From assembly GCF_000161935.1 (NCBI RefSeq), contig NZ_GG698804.1, positions 116,859-180,858 on the forward strand: 64,000 nucleotides of DNA, given 5' to 3'. This DNA comes from Limosilactobacillus coleohominis 101-4-CHN. GTDB taxonomy: Bacteria; Bacillota; Bacilli; Lactobacillales; Lactobacillaceae. The notes under the pieces are model-generated. The model saw nothing but the letters and a program-made list of their open reading frames with translations, had not been told where the DNA came from and ran no database searches. Shown here piece by piece: positions 34,095 through 45,440 of this stretch. The position numbers were made by a program, and so were the translations under genes. Positions within the stretch are counted from its first letter, which is position 1; every line of letters begins with the position of its first letter.

Positions 34095-34214
34095 ATGTCC
34101 AAGCAAGACTTACAATTCAAAATGTTTGAAATTAAACCAGATCAAGATCGGGATCAATTAGATAACGAATGTGCTGATTTAGAACTGGACCTAATTGCAG
34201 AAAACTTAAAATAG
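34095..34214 (+). CDS. Uncharacterised acidic microprotein, 39 residues
   Basis: MSKQDLQFKMFEIKPDQDRD, then an acidic helix-like half ending LIAENLK. GGAGG precedes the ATG; own promoter and own terminator. No family recognised. Divergent from the basic microprotein gene. Confidence 0.75.
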   Translation: MSKQDLQFKMFEIKPDQDRDQLDNECADLELDLIAENLK

Positions 34215-34221
34215 TACTTGG

Positions 34222-34248
34222 GAGGTTGAAAAATTCAACCTCTTTTTT
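34222..34248 (+). terminator. Terminator of the acidic microprotein gene
   Basis: GAGGTTGAA (34222-34230) and TTCAACCTC (34234-34242) with TTTTTT following. Confidence 0.85.
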
Positions 34249-34259
34249 ATCAGTATTCC

Positions 34260-34276
34260 TTTGACCTTTCTTGACC
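34260..34276 (-). promoter_or_regulatory. CtsR operator at clpP
   Basis: On the minus strand GGTCAA-GAAA-GGTCAAA, matching the CtsR heptad direct repeat. It overlaps the -35 and spacer of the clpP promoter. Confidence 0.85.
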
Positions 34277-34289
34277 TATAGGGTAAAAT
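34261..34289 (+). promoter_or_regulatory. clpP promoter
   Basis: TTGACC (34261-34266) and TAAAAT (34284-34289), spacing 17. Confidence 0.75.
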
Positions 34290-34300
34290 ACAATCATACG

Positions 34301-34327
34301 TTAGCAATTAACGCTAATAAGTGCTAA
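34301..34327 (+). promoter_or_regulatory. CIRCE-like element (HrcA operator) at clpP
   Basis: TTAGCAATT (34301-34309), nine bases, AAGTGCTAA (34319-34327). The CIRCE consensus is TTAGCACTC-N9-GAGTGCTAA, so 15 of 18 positions match with exact spacing. It lies just after the transcription start. Confidence 0.65.
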
Positions 34328-34343
34328 AAGGAGGCCACTTAAT

Positions 34344-34937
34344 ATGAACTTAGTTCCAACTGTGATTGAACAATCATCACGTGGTGAACGTGCTTATGAT
34401 ATTTATTCACGGCTTCTCAAGGATCGGATCATTATGCTTTCTGGTCCCATTGAAGACGATATGGCAAATTCAATCGTTGCGCAACTTCTTTTCCTAGACG
34501 CGCAAGATTCAACCAAAGATATTTACTTATACATTAATTCACCTGGTGGTGTTGTTACGTCCGGAATGGCAATTTATGATACGATGAACTTCATTAAGGC
34601 AGACGTCCAAACCATCGTTATTGGGATGGCTGCTTCAATGGCAAGTGTCCTCGTTTCATCCGGTGCTAAGGGCAAACGATTTGGTTTGCCACACTCCCAA
34701 GTGTTAATTCACCAACCTTCTGGTGGTGCACAGGGTCAACAAACCGAAATTGAAATTGCTGCCACAGAAATTTTGAAGACTCGTAAGATGATCAACGAAA
34801 TTCTGGCAGAAAATTCCGGTCAACCAATCGAAAAAATTAACCAAGATACTGAACGAGACCACTACTTAACTGCTCAAGAAGCGGTTGATTATGGTTTACT
34901 GGATGGCATCATGGAAAACAAGCCAAAGGCAGACTAA
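34344..34937 (+). CDS. clpP: ATP-dependent Clp protease proteolytic subunit
   Basis: Serine peptidase that forms the tetradecameric chamber served by ClpX/ClpC/ClpE. 197 residues; catalytic Ser98 (GMAASMAS), His123 (LIHQPS) and Asp172 are in their standard positions. AGGAGG before the ATG. Transcribed alone, with a CtsR box and a CIRCE-like element in the promoter, pointing to heat-shock control. Confidence 0.98.
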   Translation: MNLVPTVIEQSSRGERAYDIYSRLLKDRIIMLSGPIEDDMANSIVAQLLFLDAQDSTKDIYLYINSPGGVVTSGMAIYDTMNFIKADVQTIVIGMAASMASVLVSSGAKGKRFGLPHSQVLIHQPSGGAQGQQTEIEIAATEILKTRKMINEILAENSGQPIEKINQDTERDHYLTAQEAVDYGLLDGIMENKPKAD

Positions 34938-34950
34938 GGCTACTAATTCA

Positions 34951-34988
34951 AAAAAGGTGTTGCGAAATTATCGCAACACCTTTTTTTA
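34951..34988. terminator. Bidirectional terminator between clpP and whiA
   Basis: AAAAAGGTGTTGCGA (34951-34965) pairs with TCGCAACACCTTTTT (34971-34985). Confidence 0.9.
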
Positions 34989-35918
34989 TTGACCACTTTT
35001 AATCTTATCCGCGTACGCATTCAACTTTCTTAATCGGTGATTAACTCCTGACTTAGAAATTGGTCCACCAGGAACCAACTCCCCAAGCTCTTTTAAACTA
35101 ACTTCCGGATGAGCCAAACGGGTCATCGCAATTTCCCGTAATTTCTCTGGAATATTATTCAAACCGACATGCTGATCAATAAATTGAATGTTTGCGACCT
35201 GTCTATTAGCCGCATTGGCCACCTTATCCATATTGGCATTTTCACAATTAACAAGCCGGTTCACAGAATTGCGCATGTCACGCACAATACGAATGTTTTC
35301 GAATTCTAACATGCTATTTGTCGCCCCAATTAATTGTAAAAAGTCAGCAATCTTTTCTGCTTCCTTTAAATAGACGATATACCCGCTCCGCCGGGCAGTT
35401 GTCCGCGCGTTCAACTGAAAATGATTGATCATTTCGGCAATCATCTCGTTGTGCTCTTCATACAAGGAATAAATTTCCAAGTGGTAGCGGGAGGTTTCAG
35501 GATTATTAACTGAACCGCCTGCCAAAAAAGCTCCTCTTAAATAAGACTGAATCATCAAATCATTTTTCAACAGCTGAACTGGAACTCGCTCCATAATATG
35601 GAAGCCGTCTAAAATCCCCAATTCCGTTAATAATTCCTTCACATGATACCGCAGACGGACAACATAGGTATTATTCTTTTTCAATTTCATTTTTCGTCGC
35701 ACCACGATTTCTGATTCGACGTTATAGAAATCTTTTAACAATGAATAAATTCGCCGGGCGATTGCCGGGCTCTCTGTCTGTACGCTTAGTACCATCTGCT
35801 GATTGGCAATTCCTAGTGACCCATTCATTCTGATTAAGGCCATTAATTCAGCCTGTGCGTTATCCTTATGCACCGTTAAGCCAGTTAATTCTTTTTTGAC
35901 CTGACTTGCGTATGACAT
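34986..35918 (-). CDS. whiA: WhiA family DNA-binding protein
   Basis: 310 residues: an N-terminal domain with the degenerate LAGLIDADG homing-endonuclease fold (about 1-200, with [21 protein letters not shown]) and a C-terminal helix-turn-helix ([20 protein letters not shown], then [11 protein letters not shown]). In Bacillus WhiA affects cell division and chromosome segregation. Last gene of rapZ-yvcK-whiA, the standard Firmicute order. Confidence 0.96.
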   Translation of the reverse strand: MSYASQVKKELTGLTVHKDNAQAELMALIRMNGSLGIANQQMVLSVQTESPAIARRIYSLLKDFYNVESEIVVRRKMKLKKNNTYVVRLRYHVKELLTELGILDGFHIMERVPVQLLKNDLMIQSYLRGAFLAGGSVNNPETSRYHLEIYSLYEEHNEMIAEMINHFQLNARTTARRSGYIVYLKEAEKIADFLQLIGATNSMLEFENIRIVRDMRNSVNRLVNCENANMDKVANAANRQVANIQFIDQHVGLNNIPEKLREIAMTRLAHPEVSLKELGELVPGGPISKSGVNHRLRKLNAYADKIKSGQ

Positions 35919-35932
35919 CTAATCACCCTTTC

Positions 35933-36916
35933 TCAATCAGCATGAACATCGTGGAGACGGTTAAGCAATTCGCGCACCACCTTATCCCGATCATGGAATG
36001 CCCCATTATCACGTAACCGCAAGAAATTGGCTGAAATTACCCGACAGCCTTGCTCCCGTAATCCAGCAAAATCGTGCGTAACGGGTTGCGAAATCTCATT
36101 CCATTCCTGAAAATTAATGTAATCCTTTGGCACCGGCTGAATATTAACTAACACCGTATCAATGAATGGCTCGCCGAGATGGCGGTTCAATACCCGGACA
36201 TGATCGGCATCCGTAAAGTGATCCGTCTCGCCCTTCTGGGTCATAATATTACAAATATAAACAACTTCCGCCTTCGTTTTTTTCACCGCCTCACCAACAT
36301 TACTAATCATGAGGTTCGGTAAAATACTAGTAAATAGGCTCCCGGGGCCCAGCACAATCTGATCGGCATCCATAATAGCATCAATCACCTGTTTAACCGC
36401 CATTGGTGCTTCTGGATCATCTGAGTCCGTTACCCAAACCCGTTGAATTTGTTTATGAGCAGCAGTAATTTCTGACTCACCTACTAACTTACTACCATCA
36501 GTAAATTCAGCATTCAAAGTTAATGGCTCATTCGCCACGGGGTAAATATGTCCATTAATCCGCATTAAATCAGATAATTCTTGCACCGCATCAAAAATAT
36601 TTCCCTTCATCTCTGCCAGCGCAGAAATAATTAGATTACCAAGTGCATGCCCAGCAAAGAAATTATCTTTACTGTTAAAACGGTATTGGAAAATCTCTTT
36701 TTCAATCGTTGGTAATTCAGATAGCGCCACCAGTGCGTTCCGAATATCACCAGGTGGGACAACATTAATATAATTCCGTAAAATACCCGAAGAACCACCA
36801 TCATCGGCCACCGTTACTATTGCTGTTACATCCACATTTTGGTCCCGCAAGCCACGTAAAATAACGGGGAGGCCGGTTCCGCCACCAATAATCACAATTT
36901 TAGGTTTATGAAACAT
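35933..36916 (-). CDS. yvcK: Gluconeogenesis factor / UDP-GlcNAc-binding regulator (YvcK/GlmR)
   Basis: 327 residues of the CofD-like family. The Rossmann loop [10 protein letters not shown] is at 9-18, followed by [10 protein letters not shown] near 36-45 and [11 protein letters not shown]. In Bacillus this protein binds UDP-GlcNAc and tunes GlmS, so it ties to glmS/glmM in the same window. Start 11 bases after rapZ ends. Confidence 0.95.
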   Translation of the reverse strand: MFHKPKIVIIGGGTGLPVILRGLRDQNVDVTAIVTVADDGGSSGILRNYINVVPPGDIRNALVALSELPTIEKEIFQYRFNSKDNFFAGHALGNLIISALAEMKGNIFDAVQELSDLMRINGHIYPVANEPLTLNAEFTDGSKLVGESEITAAHKQIQRVWVTDSDDPEAPMAVKQVIDAIMDADQIVLGPGSLFTSILPNLMISNVGEAVKKTKAEVVYICNIMTQKGETDHFTDADHVRVLNRHLGEPFIDTVLVNIQPVPKDYINFQEWNEISQPVTHDFAGLREQGCRVISANFLRLRDNGAFHDRDKVVRELLNRLHDVHAD

Positions 36917-36927
36917 CGTGCACCTCC

Positions 36928-37797
36928 TTAATGTGCCTTATCCACATCACGGTGATGTGCATTCACTACATAGTCTTGCTTTCGCAGGTCCGCTGCCAGC
37001 CGGTTAGCAATTGTTACAGACCGGTGTTGCCCACCAGTACACCCAATCGCAATCGTTAAACTGGTCTTACCTTCTTTAATATAACCAGGTAGCGCTGTGG
37101 TAATCAGCGAATAAAGATGTTGATAGAAATTTTGGGCCTCCGGACTTTGCATTACATATTCTTGAACCGCTGGATCGTTACCGGTTAAATGTTTCAAAGC
37201 TGGAACGTAAAACGGGTTAGGTAAAAACCGCACATCCATCACAATGTCCGCATCCAATGGTAGCCCATACTTAAAGCCGAAGGACATCACATCAACATAG
37301 AAATCCGTCCCCTGACCATTATTAAAGATTTCTGTTAAGCGAATTCGTAAGTTCCGTGGCGTTAAATTAGTAGTATCAATTTTAACATCTGATTGTGAAG
37401 CTAATTCGCCGAGCAGCTTGCGTTCTCGTTCAATTCCGGCTAACACGCCGTCCTGTTTAGCTAACGGGTGCGCACGGCGAGTTTCCTTATACCGTGCAAC
37501 TAGTTCGGCATTCCCCGCGTCTAAAAACAAAACTTTCACATTTATATCATGACGTTGACGCAGCTGCTGAATGACCGGTAATACCTGATCATAAAACCCT
37601 TTTGCCCGGGTATCCATCACCATCGCCATTTTCGGAAAATCAGCAGATTGCTTAATAACATCAACAAATTTCTCAGCTAATGTTGGAATCATATTATCAA
37701 TTACAAAGTAACGTAAATCTTCAAAGAGTTGAACCGCTACCGTTTTCCCCGCACCGCTCATTCCGGTAATAATTACGACTTCTAACTTTTGGGACAT
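36928..37797 (-). CDS. rapZ: RapZ family nucleotide-binding protein
   Basis: 289 residues. Walker A GMSGAGKT at 12-19, [11 protein letters not shown] after it, and a C-terminal domain with [19 protein letters not shown] (phosphate/GlcN6P-binding in the enterobacterial homologue). First gene of rapZ-yvcK-whiA. In Enterobacteria RapZ controls glmS mRNA; in Firmicutes the role (YvcJ) is less clear. Confidence 0.95.
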   Translation of the reverse strand: MSQKLEVVIITGMSGAGKTVAVQLFEDLRYFVIDNMIPTLAEKFVDVIKQSADFPKMAMVMDTRAKGFYDQVLPVIQQLRQRHDINVKVLFLDAGNAELVARYKETRRAHPLAKQDGVLAGIERERKLLGELASQSDVKIDTTNLTPRNLRIRLTEIFNNGQGTDFYVDVMSFGFKYGLPLDADIVMDVRFLPNPFYVPALKHLTGNDPAVQEYVMQSPEAQNFYQHLYSLITTALPGYIKEGKTSLTIAIGCTGGQHRSVTIANRLAADLRKQDYVVNAHHRDVDKAH

Positions 37798-37866
37798 TGA
37801 AATGCCTCCTTTAATAAAATCATTTTCTATTGTAACATACCGGGCGTGTCATTTCCGTAACTCAGT

Positions 37867-37905
37867 AAAAAAGTCTAGGATCATTGCTCATCCTAGACTT
37901 TTTAA
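37867..37905 (-). terminator. Terminator after uvrA
   Basis: AAGTCTAGGA (37871-37880) pairs with TCCTAGACTT (37891-37900), with T-runs on both sides. Confidence 0.85.
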
Positions 37906-37908
37906 TTA

Positions 37909-40764
37909 TTATTTTTGTTGCCGTTTTGCAGCCCATTCACGGTCACGTTCCAACATTGGCTTCAAATATTGACCGGTATAACTTTCCTTTACCTTAGCCA
38001 CTTCTTCTGGAGTTCCAGTTGCGACGACATAGCCACCAGCGTCGCCCCCTTCAGGGCCTAAGTCAATCAGCCAATCAGCTGATTTGACTACATCCAGATC
38101 GTGTTCAATCACTAGAACTGTATTTCCGGCGTCAACTAACCGTTGCAAAACTGCTAACAATCGTTTGATATCATCCATATGCAGTCCCGTCGTTGGTTCA
38201 TCCAAAATATAGAAACTCTTACCGTTAGATTGCCGGTGTAATTCACTCGCCAGCTTCATCCGTTGAGCTTCCCCACCAGATAAAGTGGTTGCCGGCTGGC
38301 CCAGGTGTACATAACCCAAACCAACATCTTGAATGGTTTGCAGCTTCCGGCGAATTTTTGGGATGGCGCTGAAGAAATCAAGCGCTTCATTCACGGTCAT
38401 ATTTAAGACCTGAGCAATATTCTTCCCCTTGTACTCAACTTCCAAAGTCTCTGAATTATAACGGGTTCCATGACAAACCTCACACGGAACGTAAACATCT
38501 GGTAAGAAATTCATCTCAATCTTTAAAATCCCATCACCGTGGCAAGCTTCGCATCGGCCGCCTTTAACATTAAATGAGAACCGGCCCTTTGTGTAACCAC
38601 GCATCTTGGCTTCATTCGTCTGGGCAAATAGCGCCCGAATATCATCAAAAACCCCAGTATACGTTGCCGGATTACTCCGTGGTGTCCGCCCAATTGGCGA
38701 TTGATCAATATCGATGGTTTTCTCGATATTATTAACTCCACTGACAGAACGGTAACGACCTGGTTTGGCAGAGTTATGATTCAGTTTTTGTGCCAAAATT
38801 CGTTTAAGAATTTGATTAACAAGGGTTGACTTCCCCGAACCGGAAACCCCCGTAACACAAATAAACTTGCCAAGTGGGAAACGAACATCGATATCTTTCA
38901 GGTTATTTTCAGCAGCTCCTTTCACCGTAATAGCCTTGCCATTTCCTGACCGACGTTGTTCTGGTACCGGAATCATCTTTTTACCCGATAAATATTGCCC
39001 AGTTAATGATTTGCGACTCCGCATTACCTGCTTGGGTGTGCCGGCAGCCATGACCTGACCACCATTTTCGCCCGCACCCGGACCAATATCGACAATGTAG
39101 TCCGCAGCCCGCATCGTATCTTCATCATGCTCGACAACAATTAGTGTATTACCCAAATTCCGCATCTTTTTGAGCGAATTAATCAACCGGTCATTATCAC
39201 GCTGATGAAGCCCAATTGATGGTTCATCAAGAACATACATGACGCCTGAAAGGTTAGAGCCAATTTGAGTTGCTAACCGAATCCGCTGTGCTTCTCCACC
39301 AGAAAGGGTACGCGCCGCCCGACTTAGCGTTAAGTACTCAACCCCGACATTTTCCATAAACGTTAACCGATCAATGATTTCCTTTAAAATCGGCTTTGCA
39401 ATTGCTGACTTTTGATCATCTAATTTTAGTTGCTGAAAAAATGGCAAAGACTTACTAATTGGGAGATCAGAAATCTCACCAATGTTATGATCATCAATCT
39501 TAACTGCTAATGCCCGTTCATTCAGACGGTAGCCATGACATGCCGGGCACGGTAGTTCCGCCATATACTTCCGCATTTGTTCACGAGTAAAATCGGAGTT
39601 TGTTTCCTTATAGCGACGGGCAACATTATTAATCACCCCTTCAAATGGCACATCAACGTCTCGTACACCGCCAAAATCATTTTCATAGTGAAAATGGAAT
39701 GTTTTATCACCATTTCCATATAAAACTTTGTCACGCTGACGTTTTGTTAACTTGTTAAAGGGCTTATCCATATCAATTCCCTCTGATGTACAGAATTGCT
39801 CAAGCATTGATGGATAATATTGAGAAGAAATCGGGTTCCACGGAACTAACGCCCCTTCACGCAAAGTTTTAGTCCGATCAGGCACCACTAAGTCCAAATC
39901 AACTTCCAATTTAGAGCCTAATCCTTCACAGACTGGGCAAGCACCAATTGGTGCATTGAAAGAAAAGAGCCGCGGTTCTAGCTCACCAACCGTAAAACCA
40001 CAAATTGGGCAAGCATATTGTTCAGAAAATGGGATCGGCTCCCCACCAATCACATCCGCAATTGCGTAACCATCACTCAAGCGTAATGCAGACTCGAAAG
40101 AATCGAATAACCGAGAACGAACACCATCCTTAACAATAATACGGTCAACCACAACATTGACCGTATGCTGCTTATTTTTATCCAGCTCCGGAACTTCTTC
40201 AACATCATAAGTTTCGCCATCAACCTGAACACGGACAAACCCTTCCCGTTTAATTTTATCTAGAACTTTCTTTTGGGTTCCTTTCTTGTCACGTACGATT
40301 GGGGAAAGAATTTGTAACTTCGTCCGTTCTGGCAATTTTAAAACGCGATTCACCATCTGTTCAGGTGACTGACTGCTAATCGGAATATGATCATTCGGAC
40401 AAATTGGAGTACCAACCCGTGCCCATAATAAACGGAGAAAATCATTAATTTCAGTCACCGTTCCCACTGTTGACCGTGGATTATGCGAAGTTGTTTTTTG
40501 ATCAATTGAAATTGCCGGTGATAGTCCATCAATTGAATCAACATCTGGTTTATCCATTTGGCCAAGAAACTGGCGAGCATATGCCGACAGACTTTCCACA
40601 TACCGTCGTTGGCCTTCAGCATACAACGTATCAAAAGCCAATGAACTTTTCCCAGACCCTGATAGGCCAGTGATAACCACTAACTTATTTTTGGGGATTG
40701 TGACATCAATATTCTTTAAATTATGGGCCCGTGCCCCATGAATAACTATTTTATCGTTTGCCAA
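37909..40764 (-). CDS. uvrA: Excinuclease ABC subunit A
   Basis: Damage-recognition ATPase of nucleotide excision repair. 951 residues with two ABC modules: Walker [10 protein letters not shown] and GVSGSGKST, two LSGGEAQR signatures, and zinc-binding CxxC pairs (CPICGF, CPVCEG, CEACHG, CEVCHG). The start is a TTG three bases after the uvrB stop, with GGGAGG upstream. Confidence 0.98.
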   Translation of the reverse strand: MANDKIVIHGARAHNLKNIDVTIPKNKLVVITGLSGSGKSSLAFDTLYAEGQRRYVESLSAYARQFLGQMDKPDVDSIDGLSPAISIDQKTTSHNPRSTVGTVTEINDFLRLLWARVGTPICPNDHIPISSQSPEQMVNRVLKLPERTKLQILSPIVRDKKGTQKKVLDKIKREGFVRVQVDGETYDVEEVPELDKNKQHTVNVVVDRIIVKDGVRSRLFDSFESALRLSDGYAIADVIGGEPIPFSEQYACPICGFTVGELEPRLFSFNAPIGACPVCEGLGSKLEVDLDLVVPDRTKTLREGALVPWNPISSQYYPSMLEQFCTSEGIDMDKPFNKLTKRQRDKVLYGNGDKTFHFHYENDFGGVRDVDVPFEGVINNVARRYKETNSDFTREQMRKYMAELPCPACHGYRLNERALAVKIDDHNIGEISDLPISKSLPFFQQLKLDDQKSAIAKPILKEIIDRLTFMENVGVEYLTLSRAARTLSGGEAQRIRLATQIGSNLSGVMYVLDEPSIGLHQRDNDRLINSLKKMRNLGNTLIVVEHDEDTMRAADYIVDIGPGAGENGGQVMAAGTPKQVMRSRKSLTGQYLSGKKMIPVPEQRRSGNGKAITVKGAAENNLKDIDVRFPLGKFICVTGVSGSGKSTLVNQILKRILAQKLNHNSAKPGRYRSVSGVNNIEKTIDIDQSPIGRTPRSNPATYTGVFDDIRALFAQTNEAKMRGYTKGRFSFNVKGGRCEACHGDGILKIEMNFLPDVYVPCEVCHGTRYNSETLEVEYKGKNIAQVLNMTVNEALDFFSAIPKIRRKLQTIQDVGLGYVHLGQPATTLSGGEAQRMKLASELHRQSNGKSFYILDEPTTGLHMDDIKRLLAVLQRLVDAGNTVLVIEHDLDVVKSADWLIDLGPEGGDAGGYVVATGTPEEVAKVKESYTGQYLKPMLERDREWAAKRQQK

Positions 40765-40767
40765 GAA

Positions 40768-42807
40768 TTACTTACCTCCCTGCTTAATTTTTTGCTTACC
40801 CTTTTGCTGAGCTGATAATTCCATTACTGTATCCCGCAAAGTGGCCGCTTGTTCAAAGTCTAACCGCTTAGCTGCCGAGCGCATTTGTTCTGTCAATTCA
40901 TCCAGCATTTGTTGCTGTTCCTTAGCCGACAATTTGGCAAAGTCTTGGGCAGTAAACTCTGCACTTTGCTGATCATCTTGATCTTCAGCTGGTTTAACCG
41001 CTGAAATGGCTTCTTGAATTGGTTTGATAATTGTCTTCGGCGTGATACCGTGCTCTTGATTATACTTTTCTTGAATTGTCCGCCGCCGTTTCGTTTCATC
41101 AATCGCCGCCTTCATGGAGTCAGTGATTGTATCGGCATACATAATTACCGCCCCATGTTCATTCCGTGCGGCACGACCAATCGTTTGAATTAGTGATCGT
41201 TCATTTCTCAAAAAGCCTTCCTTATCGGCATCAAGAATTGCAACCAAGGAAACTTCAGGAATATCTAGACCTTCCCGCAATAGGTTAATTCCCACTAGAA
41301 CGTCAAATTTGCCAAGCCGCAAATCACGAATAATCTGCGTTCGCTCTAGCGTCTTAATGTCACTATGTAAGTATTTAACTTTTAAACCAAGATCTTTCAA
41401 GTAATCACTAAGATCTTCTGACATTTTCTTGGTCAGCGTTGTAATTAAGACCCGCTCATGTTTTTCAATTCGCTTGTTAATTTCACCAACTAGATCATCA
41501 ATCTGACCCATGACCGGTCGGACTTCAATTGTTGGATCCAACAACCCAGTTGGTCGAATAATTTGCTGAACCACATGGTCAGTTTGGGCTTGTTCATAAG
41601 GCCCGGGAGTGGCTGACATATAGATCACCTGATTGACGTGCTGTTCAAACTCGTCCAGTTTTAAGGGACGGTTGTCTAGCGCACTAGGTAACCGAAATCC
41701 ATAGTCGATTAATTGTTTCTTCCGTGCACGGTCACCATTATACATTCCCCGCACTTGAGGCATCGTTTGGTGAGATTCATCCACTACTAATAAGAAATCC
41801 TTCGGGAAGAAATCTAATAGTGTGAATGGCGGTTCTCCCGGTTTCCGGCGGTCCATATAACGAGAATAATTTTCAATTCCGTTGGTATAGCCCATTTCCC
41901 GCATCATTTCAATATCATAAGTCGTGCGTTGCTGAATCCGTTCTGCCTCGAGCAACTTACCTTCTTTCGTAAACTGTTCGACCTGTTTTTTCATGTCGGC
42001 TTCAATTTCCGGCAAAGCCACCTTCATTGTCTCTTCGGTGGTTAAGAAGTGTGTAGCCGGGAAAATGGAAACATGCTCGCGATCACCTAATACTTCGCCA
42101 GTTAAGGCATCTACTTCACGGATTCGATCAATTTCATCACCAAAGAATTCCACCCGGAGTGCTTTTTCTTCCCGTGACGCTGGAAAAATCTCAACCACAT
42201 CGCCGCGAACCCGGAAACGGCCTCGTTGGAAGTCAATATCATTGCGATCAAATTGGATATTAACCAATTCACGCAGAAGCCGGTCACGCGAGATTTCCTG
42301 ACCAACCCTTAACGAAATCACGTGATTCTGGTATTCAGCTGGCGAACCTAAACCAAAGATACTGGAAACTGAAGCAACCACAATCACATCATTCCGTTCC
42401 AGTAAAGAACTGGTTGCTGAGTGCCGCAATTGGTCAATTTCATCATTGATCGAAGCATCCTTTTCAATATACGTATCACTAGAAGGAACGTAAGCCTCTG
42501 GTTGGTAATAGTCATAGTAAGAAACAAAGTATTCCACCGCGTTGTGTGGAAAAAATTTCTTCATTTCTCCATACAGCTGGCCAGCCAACGTTTTATTATG
42601 TGAAAGAATCAGTGTAGGTTTATTCACATTGGCAATGACATTGGAAATGGTAAACGTCTTCCCCGTCCCCGTTGCTCCTAATAAAATTTGGGCCTTATCG
42701 CCATCTTTAATTCCCTTGGTTAATTGTGCAATAGCCTCCGGCTGGTCACCAGTCGGCTGATAATCAGAGACCAAGTCAAACATTTTATCTGCCTGACGGT
42801 AAATCAT
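40768..42807 (-). CDS. uvrB: Excinuclease ABC subunit B
   Basis: 679 residues. Walker A GATGTGKT, beta-hairpin region [16 protein letters not shown] motif DESH, and a C-terminal UVR domain ([14 protein letters not shown]) that contacts UvrC. Start chosen as the ATG at 42807, six bases after GAGGAGGA; an ATG two codons earlier touches that site. First gene of uvrB-uvrA. Confidence 0.97.
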   Translation of the reverse strand: MIYRQADKMFDLVSDYQPTGDQPEAIAQLTKGIKDGDKAQILLGATGTGKTFTISNVIANVNKPTLILSHNKTLAGQLYGEMKKFFPHNAVEYFVSYYDYYQPEAYVPSSDTYIEKDASINDEIDQLRHSATSSLLERNDVIVVASVSSIFGLGSPAEYQNHVISLRVGQEISRDRLLRELVNIQFDRNDIDFQRGRFRVRGDVVEIFPASREEKALRVEFFGDEIDRIREVDALTGEVLGDREHVSIFPATHFLTTEETMKVALPEIEADMKKQVEQFTKEGKLLEAERIQQRTTYDIEMMREMGYTNGIENYSRYMDRRKPGEPPFTLLDFFPKDFLLVVDESHQTMPQVRGMYNGDRARKKQLIDYGFRLPSALDNRPLKLDEFEQHVNQVIYMSATPGPYEQAQTDHVVQQIIRPTGLLDPTIEVRPVMGQIDDLVGEINKRIEKHERVLITTLTKKMSEDLSDYLKDLGLKVKYLHSDIKTLERTQIIRDLRLGKFDVLVGINLLREGLDIPEVSLVAILDADKEGFLRNERSLIQTIGRAARNEHGAVIMYADTITDSMKAAIDETKRRRTIQEKYNQEHGITPKTIIKPIQEAISAVKPAEDQDDQQSAEFTAQDFAKLSAKEQQQMLDELTEQMRSAAKRLDFEQAATLRDTVMELSAQQKGKQKIKQGGK

Positions 42808-42883
42808 AACCATTCCTCCTCATTTTCCGTAAGTAACTAGTCTAATTTTAACACGAACATCCATTCGTGGAAAAGGATAAAAA

Positions 42884-42922
42884 AGGGCGTGACTGAAATC
42901 ATTAATGACTTCATCTTCACGC
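42884..42922 (-). terminator. Two-part hairpin after the HD-domain gene
   Basis: On the minus strand GGAGCGTGA and TCACGCCC form the outer stem, with a TGAA..TTCA inner stem and a purine bulge; TTTTTT follows. Similar in plan to the dispersed hairpin family but with a clear T-run. Confidence 0.7.
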
Positions 42923-42932
42923 TCCAATCAAG

Positions 42933-43571
42933 CTACTGTTGAATAATCTGGGTGGTGGCAATTGCTAGCTGATTCTTCGCATTAGCATCTGCGTTATCCT
43001 TTAACAACTCAGGTAAAATCTTTTTCAAAAAATATTGGACACTCGCCATTTCACGAAATTTCATAATAGCCGTTAAACTAGACTTATAAATATCCATATA
43101 GACCGGCTCCGGATTGCCCTTTTGAATTTCACCAAATGATTCATACATCAAATCGATCTTATCCGCAACCGATAAAATCTTTCCTTCCAAGGTATCATCC
43201 TTACCTTCAGCAAAACGCCGTTCATACGCTTTCTGAAATTCTTGTGGAATTTCCTTTTTAATAAAGTTTTCGGTCAATGATGTATCCACGCGGGCTAACA
43301 TTTTCCGTAGTTCGTGAGTTGCATACTTAACCGGTGTTTTAATATCACCAATGAACCGCTCAGTGTAATCATGATTGAGAGCTTTTTCATATAAAGAACG
43401 CCAATCAATTTTATTACCTGCTTGCTCTTCAATATCTCCTAACATTTGGGCGGCTTGTGTCACCTTAAATGAGTGTGCAGCCACGTTATGTTGTTCAAAT
43501 TTAAAATAACCAGGGGCCCGATTAATCATTTCTAAATCACTAAGACTTTTTAAATATTCATGCATGCCCAT
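42933..43571 (-). CDS. HD-domain hydrolase, YfbR-like
   Basis: 212 residues. HD-domain residues are seen in QHNVAAHSFKV (about 26-36) and the NHDYTE motif (about 65-70), with DKIDLMYE later. YfbR-type enzymes are 5'-deoxynucleotidases; some relatives are phosphohydrolases of other nucleotides. The ATG at 43571 is nine bases after AAGGAG; a TTG two codons earlier is too close. It follows the pgcA terminator. Confidence 0.85.
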   Translation of the reverse strand: MGMHEYLKSLSDLEMINRAPGYFKFEQHNVAAHSFKVTQAAQMLGDIEEQAGNKIDWRSLYEKALNHDYTERFIGDIKTPVKYATHELRKMLARVDTSLTENFIKKEIPQEFQKAYERRFAEGKDDTLEGKILSVADKIDLMYESFGEIQKGNPEPVYMDIYKSSLTAIMKFREMASVQYFLKKILPELLKDNADANAKNQLAIATTQIIQQ

Positions 43572-43590
43572 CAGCAATCACTCCTTTCAA

Positions 43591-43620
43591 AAAAGGATTG
43601 CCACGGTACCGCGTCAATCC
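43591..43620 (-). terminator. Terminator after phosphoglucomutase
   Basis: GGATTG (43595-43600) pairs with CAATCC (43615-43620) around an inner CGGTACCG palindrome; TTTTTT follows on the minus strand. The next gene's ribosome site begins directly after it. Confidence 0.75.
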
Positions 43621-43631
43621 CTTGATTTCAC

Positions 43632-45359
43632 TTAAGCTTCAGCAAATTCTTGCAAAGCTTTTTCGAATTCAGTCAGTTTTTGTTCAGCTGCGTCGTCCGT
43701 ATCGGCACTAGTACCAATGTAGAACTTCAATTTCGGTTCAGTTCCTGATGGCCGAATAGCAATCCAAGTTTCATCATCTAAAACATAACGTAATACATTT
43801 GATTCCGGAATGCCTAATTCACTAACTTTTCCATCAGCAGTCTTCTTGGTGTTATTAGCGAAGTCTTCTGTTAATACCACTTGACGACCAGCAAAATCAG
43901 TTGGGGCTTCTTCACGGAACTTCTTCATCAGACTCTTAATCTTTGCTGGGCCTTCAACACCAGCGTAGGTATTAGCAATTGTCTTTTCTTTGAAGTAACC
44001 GTACTTTTGGAATAATTCTTGAACCCCATCATACATTGTCATGTCACGGCTCTTGTAGTAAGCGGCAATTTCAGCAAGGAGCGTCAATGATTGGATAGCG
44101 TCCTTATCCCGTACAAATGGCTTAATAAGGTAGCCGTAACTTTCTTCAAAACCAAACATGAAAGTGTGATCAGCCTTGCCAGTTTCATATTGGTGAATTT
44201 GGTCAGCAATCCACTTAAAACCAGTCAACACGTTAATCATTTGTACACCATAACTCTCTGCAATCTTAGCCGCAAAGTTAGTGGAAACAATAGATTTGAC
44301 CGCTGCTGCATTCTTCGGTAACGTTCCTGCCTGCCGGTGAGCTTCTAGAATGTAATTTAGCATTACAGAGGCAATCTGGTTCCCCGTTAACAGTTGGTAT
44401 TCACCATCTGGTTGCCGAACCGCACAACCGAGACGGTCTGCATCAGGATCTGTTGCAATCAGAACATCCGCGTCAATTTGTTTACCTAATTTAATTGACC
44501 GCACAAAGGCTTCCGAAAATTCCGGATTAGGGTGTTCCAAGCCAGGAAAATCCCCATTTGGTTGTGCTTCAGTTGGTTCGATTGTAAAGTTCGTAAAACC
44601 AGCTTGCCGTAATGCGCGTTCTCCTAACATCCGTCCAGTTCCACACAATGGTGAAAAGACAAACTTCATATATTGACCATACTTCTTGGCCAAGTCCTTA
44701 TTGATGGTGACCGCTTTAGCATGTTCAAGGTAGGCGTGATCAACATCCTCGCCCATTACTACTTCCAAGCCACTATTCAGCATATCTTGTTCATCCGCCA
44801 ATTGGATGTCAAAAATGTCCTTAATCTGCCGGATGTAGCCGGTCATCATATCAGATTCCTTTGGTGGCATTTGTCCACCATCTTCACCATAAATCTTGTA
44901 CCCGTTATATTCCTTTGGATTATGGCTGGCGGTAATCATAATACCAGCATACGAATGGTTGTACCGAACCGCAAAGGATAGTTCCGGAGTTGGCCGCACA
45001 TTATCATAAATATATGTCTGAATTCCATGCGCACCTAACACTCGTGCACAGTCATGGGCAAATTCCCGAGAATGGTGCCGTGAGTCATAACTGATTGAAA
45101 CCCCGCGCTTCTTAATTTCGTCACCCAATGAATCCATTAAAACTGCAAGACCTTCTGTGGCCTGGCGAACCGTGTAGATATTCATCCGGTTAATTCCTGG
45201 GCCCATTAATCCCCGCATACCAGCAGTTCCAAATGATAATGGGCCATAAAAAGCGTCTTCGATCTCCTGATCATCCTTCATGGCTTTCAACTCCGTCTTT
45301 AGGGCGGGGGCCATCTTTGGTTGATTCAACCATTCTTCATAGGTTTCTTTCCAACTCAC
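43632..45359 (-). CDS. pgcA: Alpha-phosphoglucomutase
   Basis: Interconverts glucose-6-phosphate and glucose-1-phosphate, which GalU then uses. 575 residues of the alpha-D-phosphohexomutase family. Phosphoserine loop ITASHNPKEYNG, metal loop DPDADRLG, sugar loop GFEESYGY and phosphate loop RPSGTEPKLKFY. The start is a GTG, ten bases after GGAG. Confidence 0.95.
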   Translation of the reverse strand: MSWKETYEEWLNQPKMAPALKTELKAMKDDQEIEDAFYGPLSFGTAGMRGLMGPGINRMNIYTVRQATEGLAVLMDSLGDEIKKRGVSISYDSRHHSREFAHDCARVLGAHGIQTYIYDNVRPTPELSFAVRYNHSYAGIMITASHNPKEYNGYKIYGEDGGQMPPKESDMMTGYIRQIKDIFDIQLADEQDMLNSGLEVVMGEDVDHAYLEHAKAVTINKDLAKKYGQYMKFVFSPLCGTGRMLGERALRQAGFTNFTIEPTEAQPNGDFPGLEHPNPEFSEAFVRSIKLGKQIDADVLIATDPDADRLGCAVRQPDGEYQLLTGNQIASVMLNYILEAHRQAGTLPKNAAAVKSIVSTNFAAKIAESYGVQMINVLTGFKWIADQIHQYETGKADHTFMFGFEESYGYLIKPFVRDKDAIQSLTLLAEIAAYYKSRDMTMYDGVQELFQKYGYFKEKTIANTYAGVEGPAKIKSLMKKFREEAPTDFAGRQVVLTEDFANNTKKTADGKVSELGIPESNVLRYVLDDETWIAIRPSGTEPKLKFYIGTSADTDDAAEQKLTEFEKALQEFAEA

Positions 45360-45440
45360 TACAAAGCATCTCCAATCTCAAGATTTTTCATCATCACCAT
45401 TTTACCAATACTTGCTTTCAATATCATTAATTTCCTGAAT

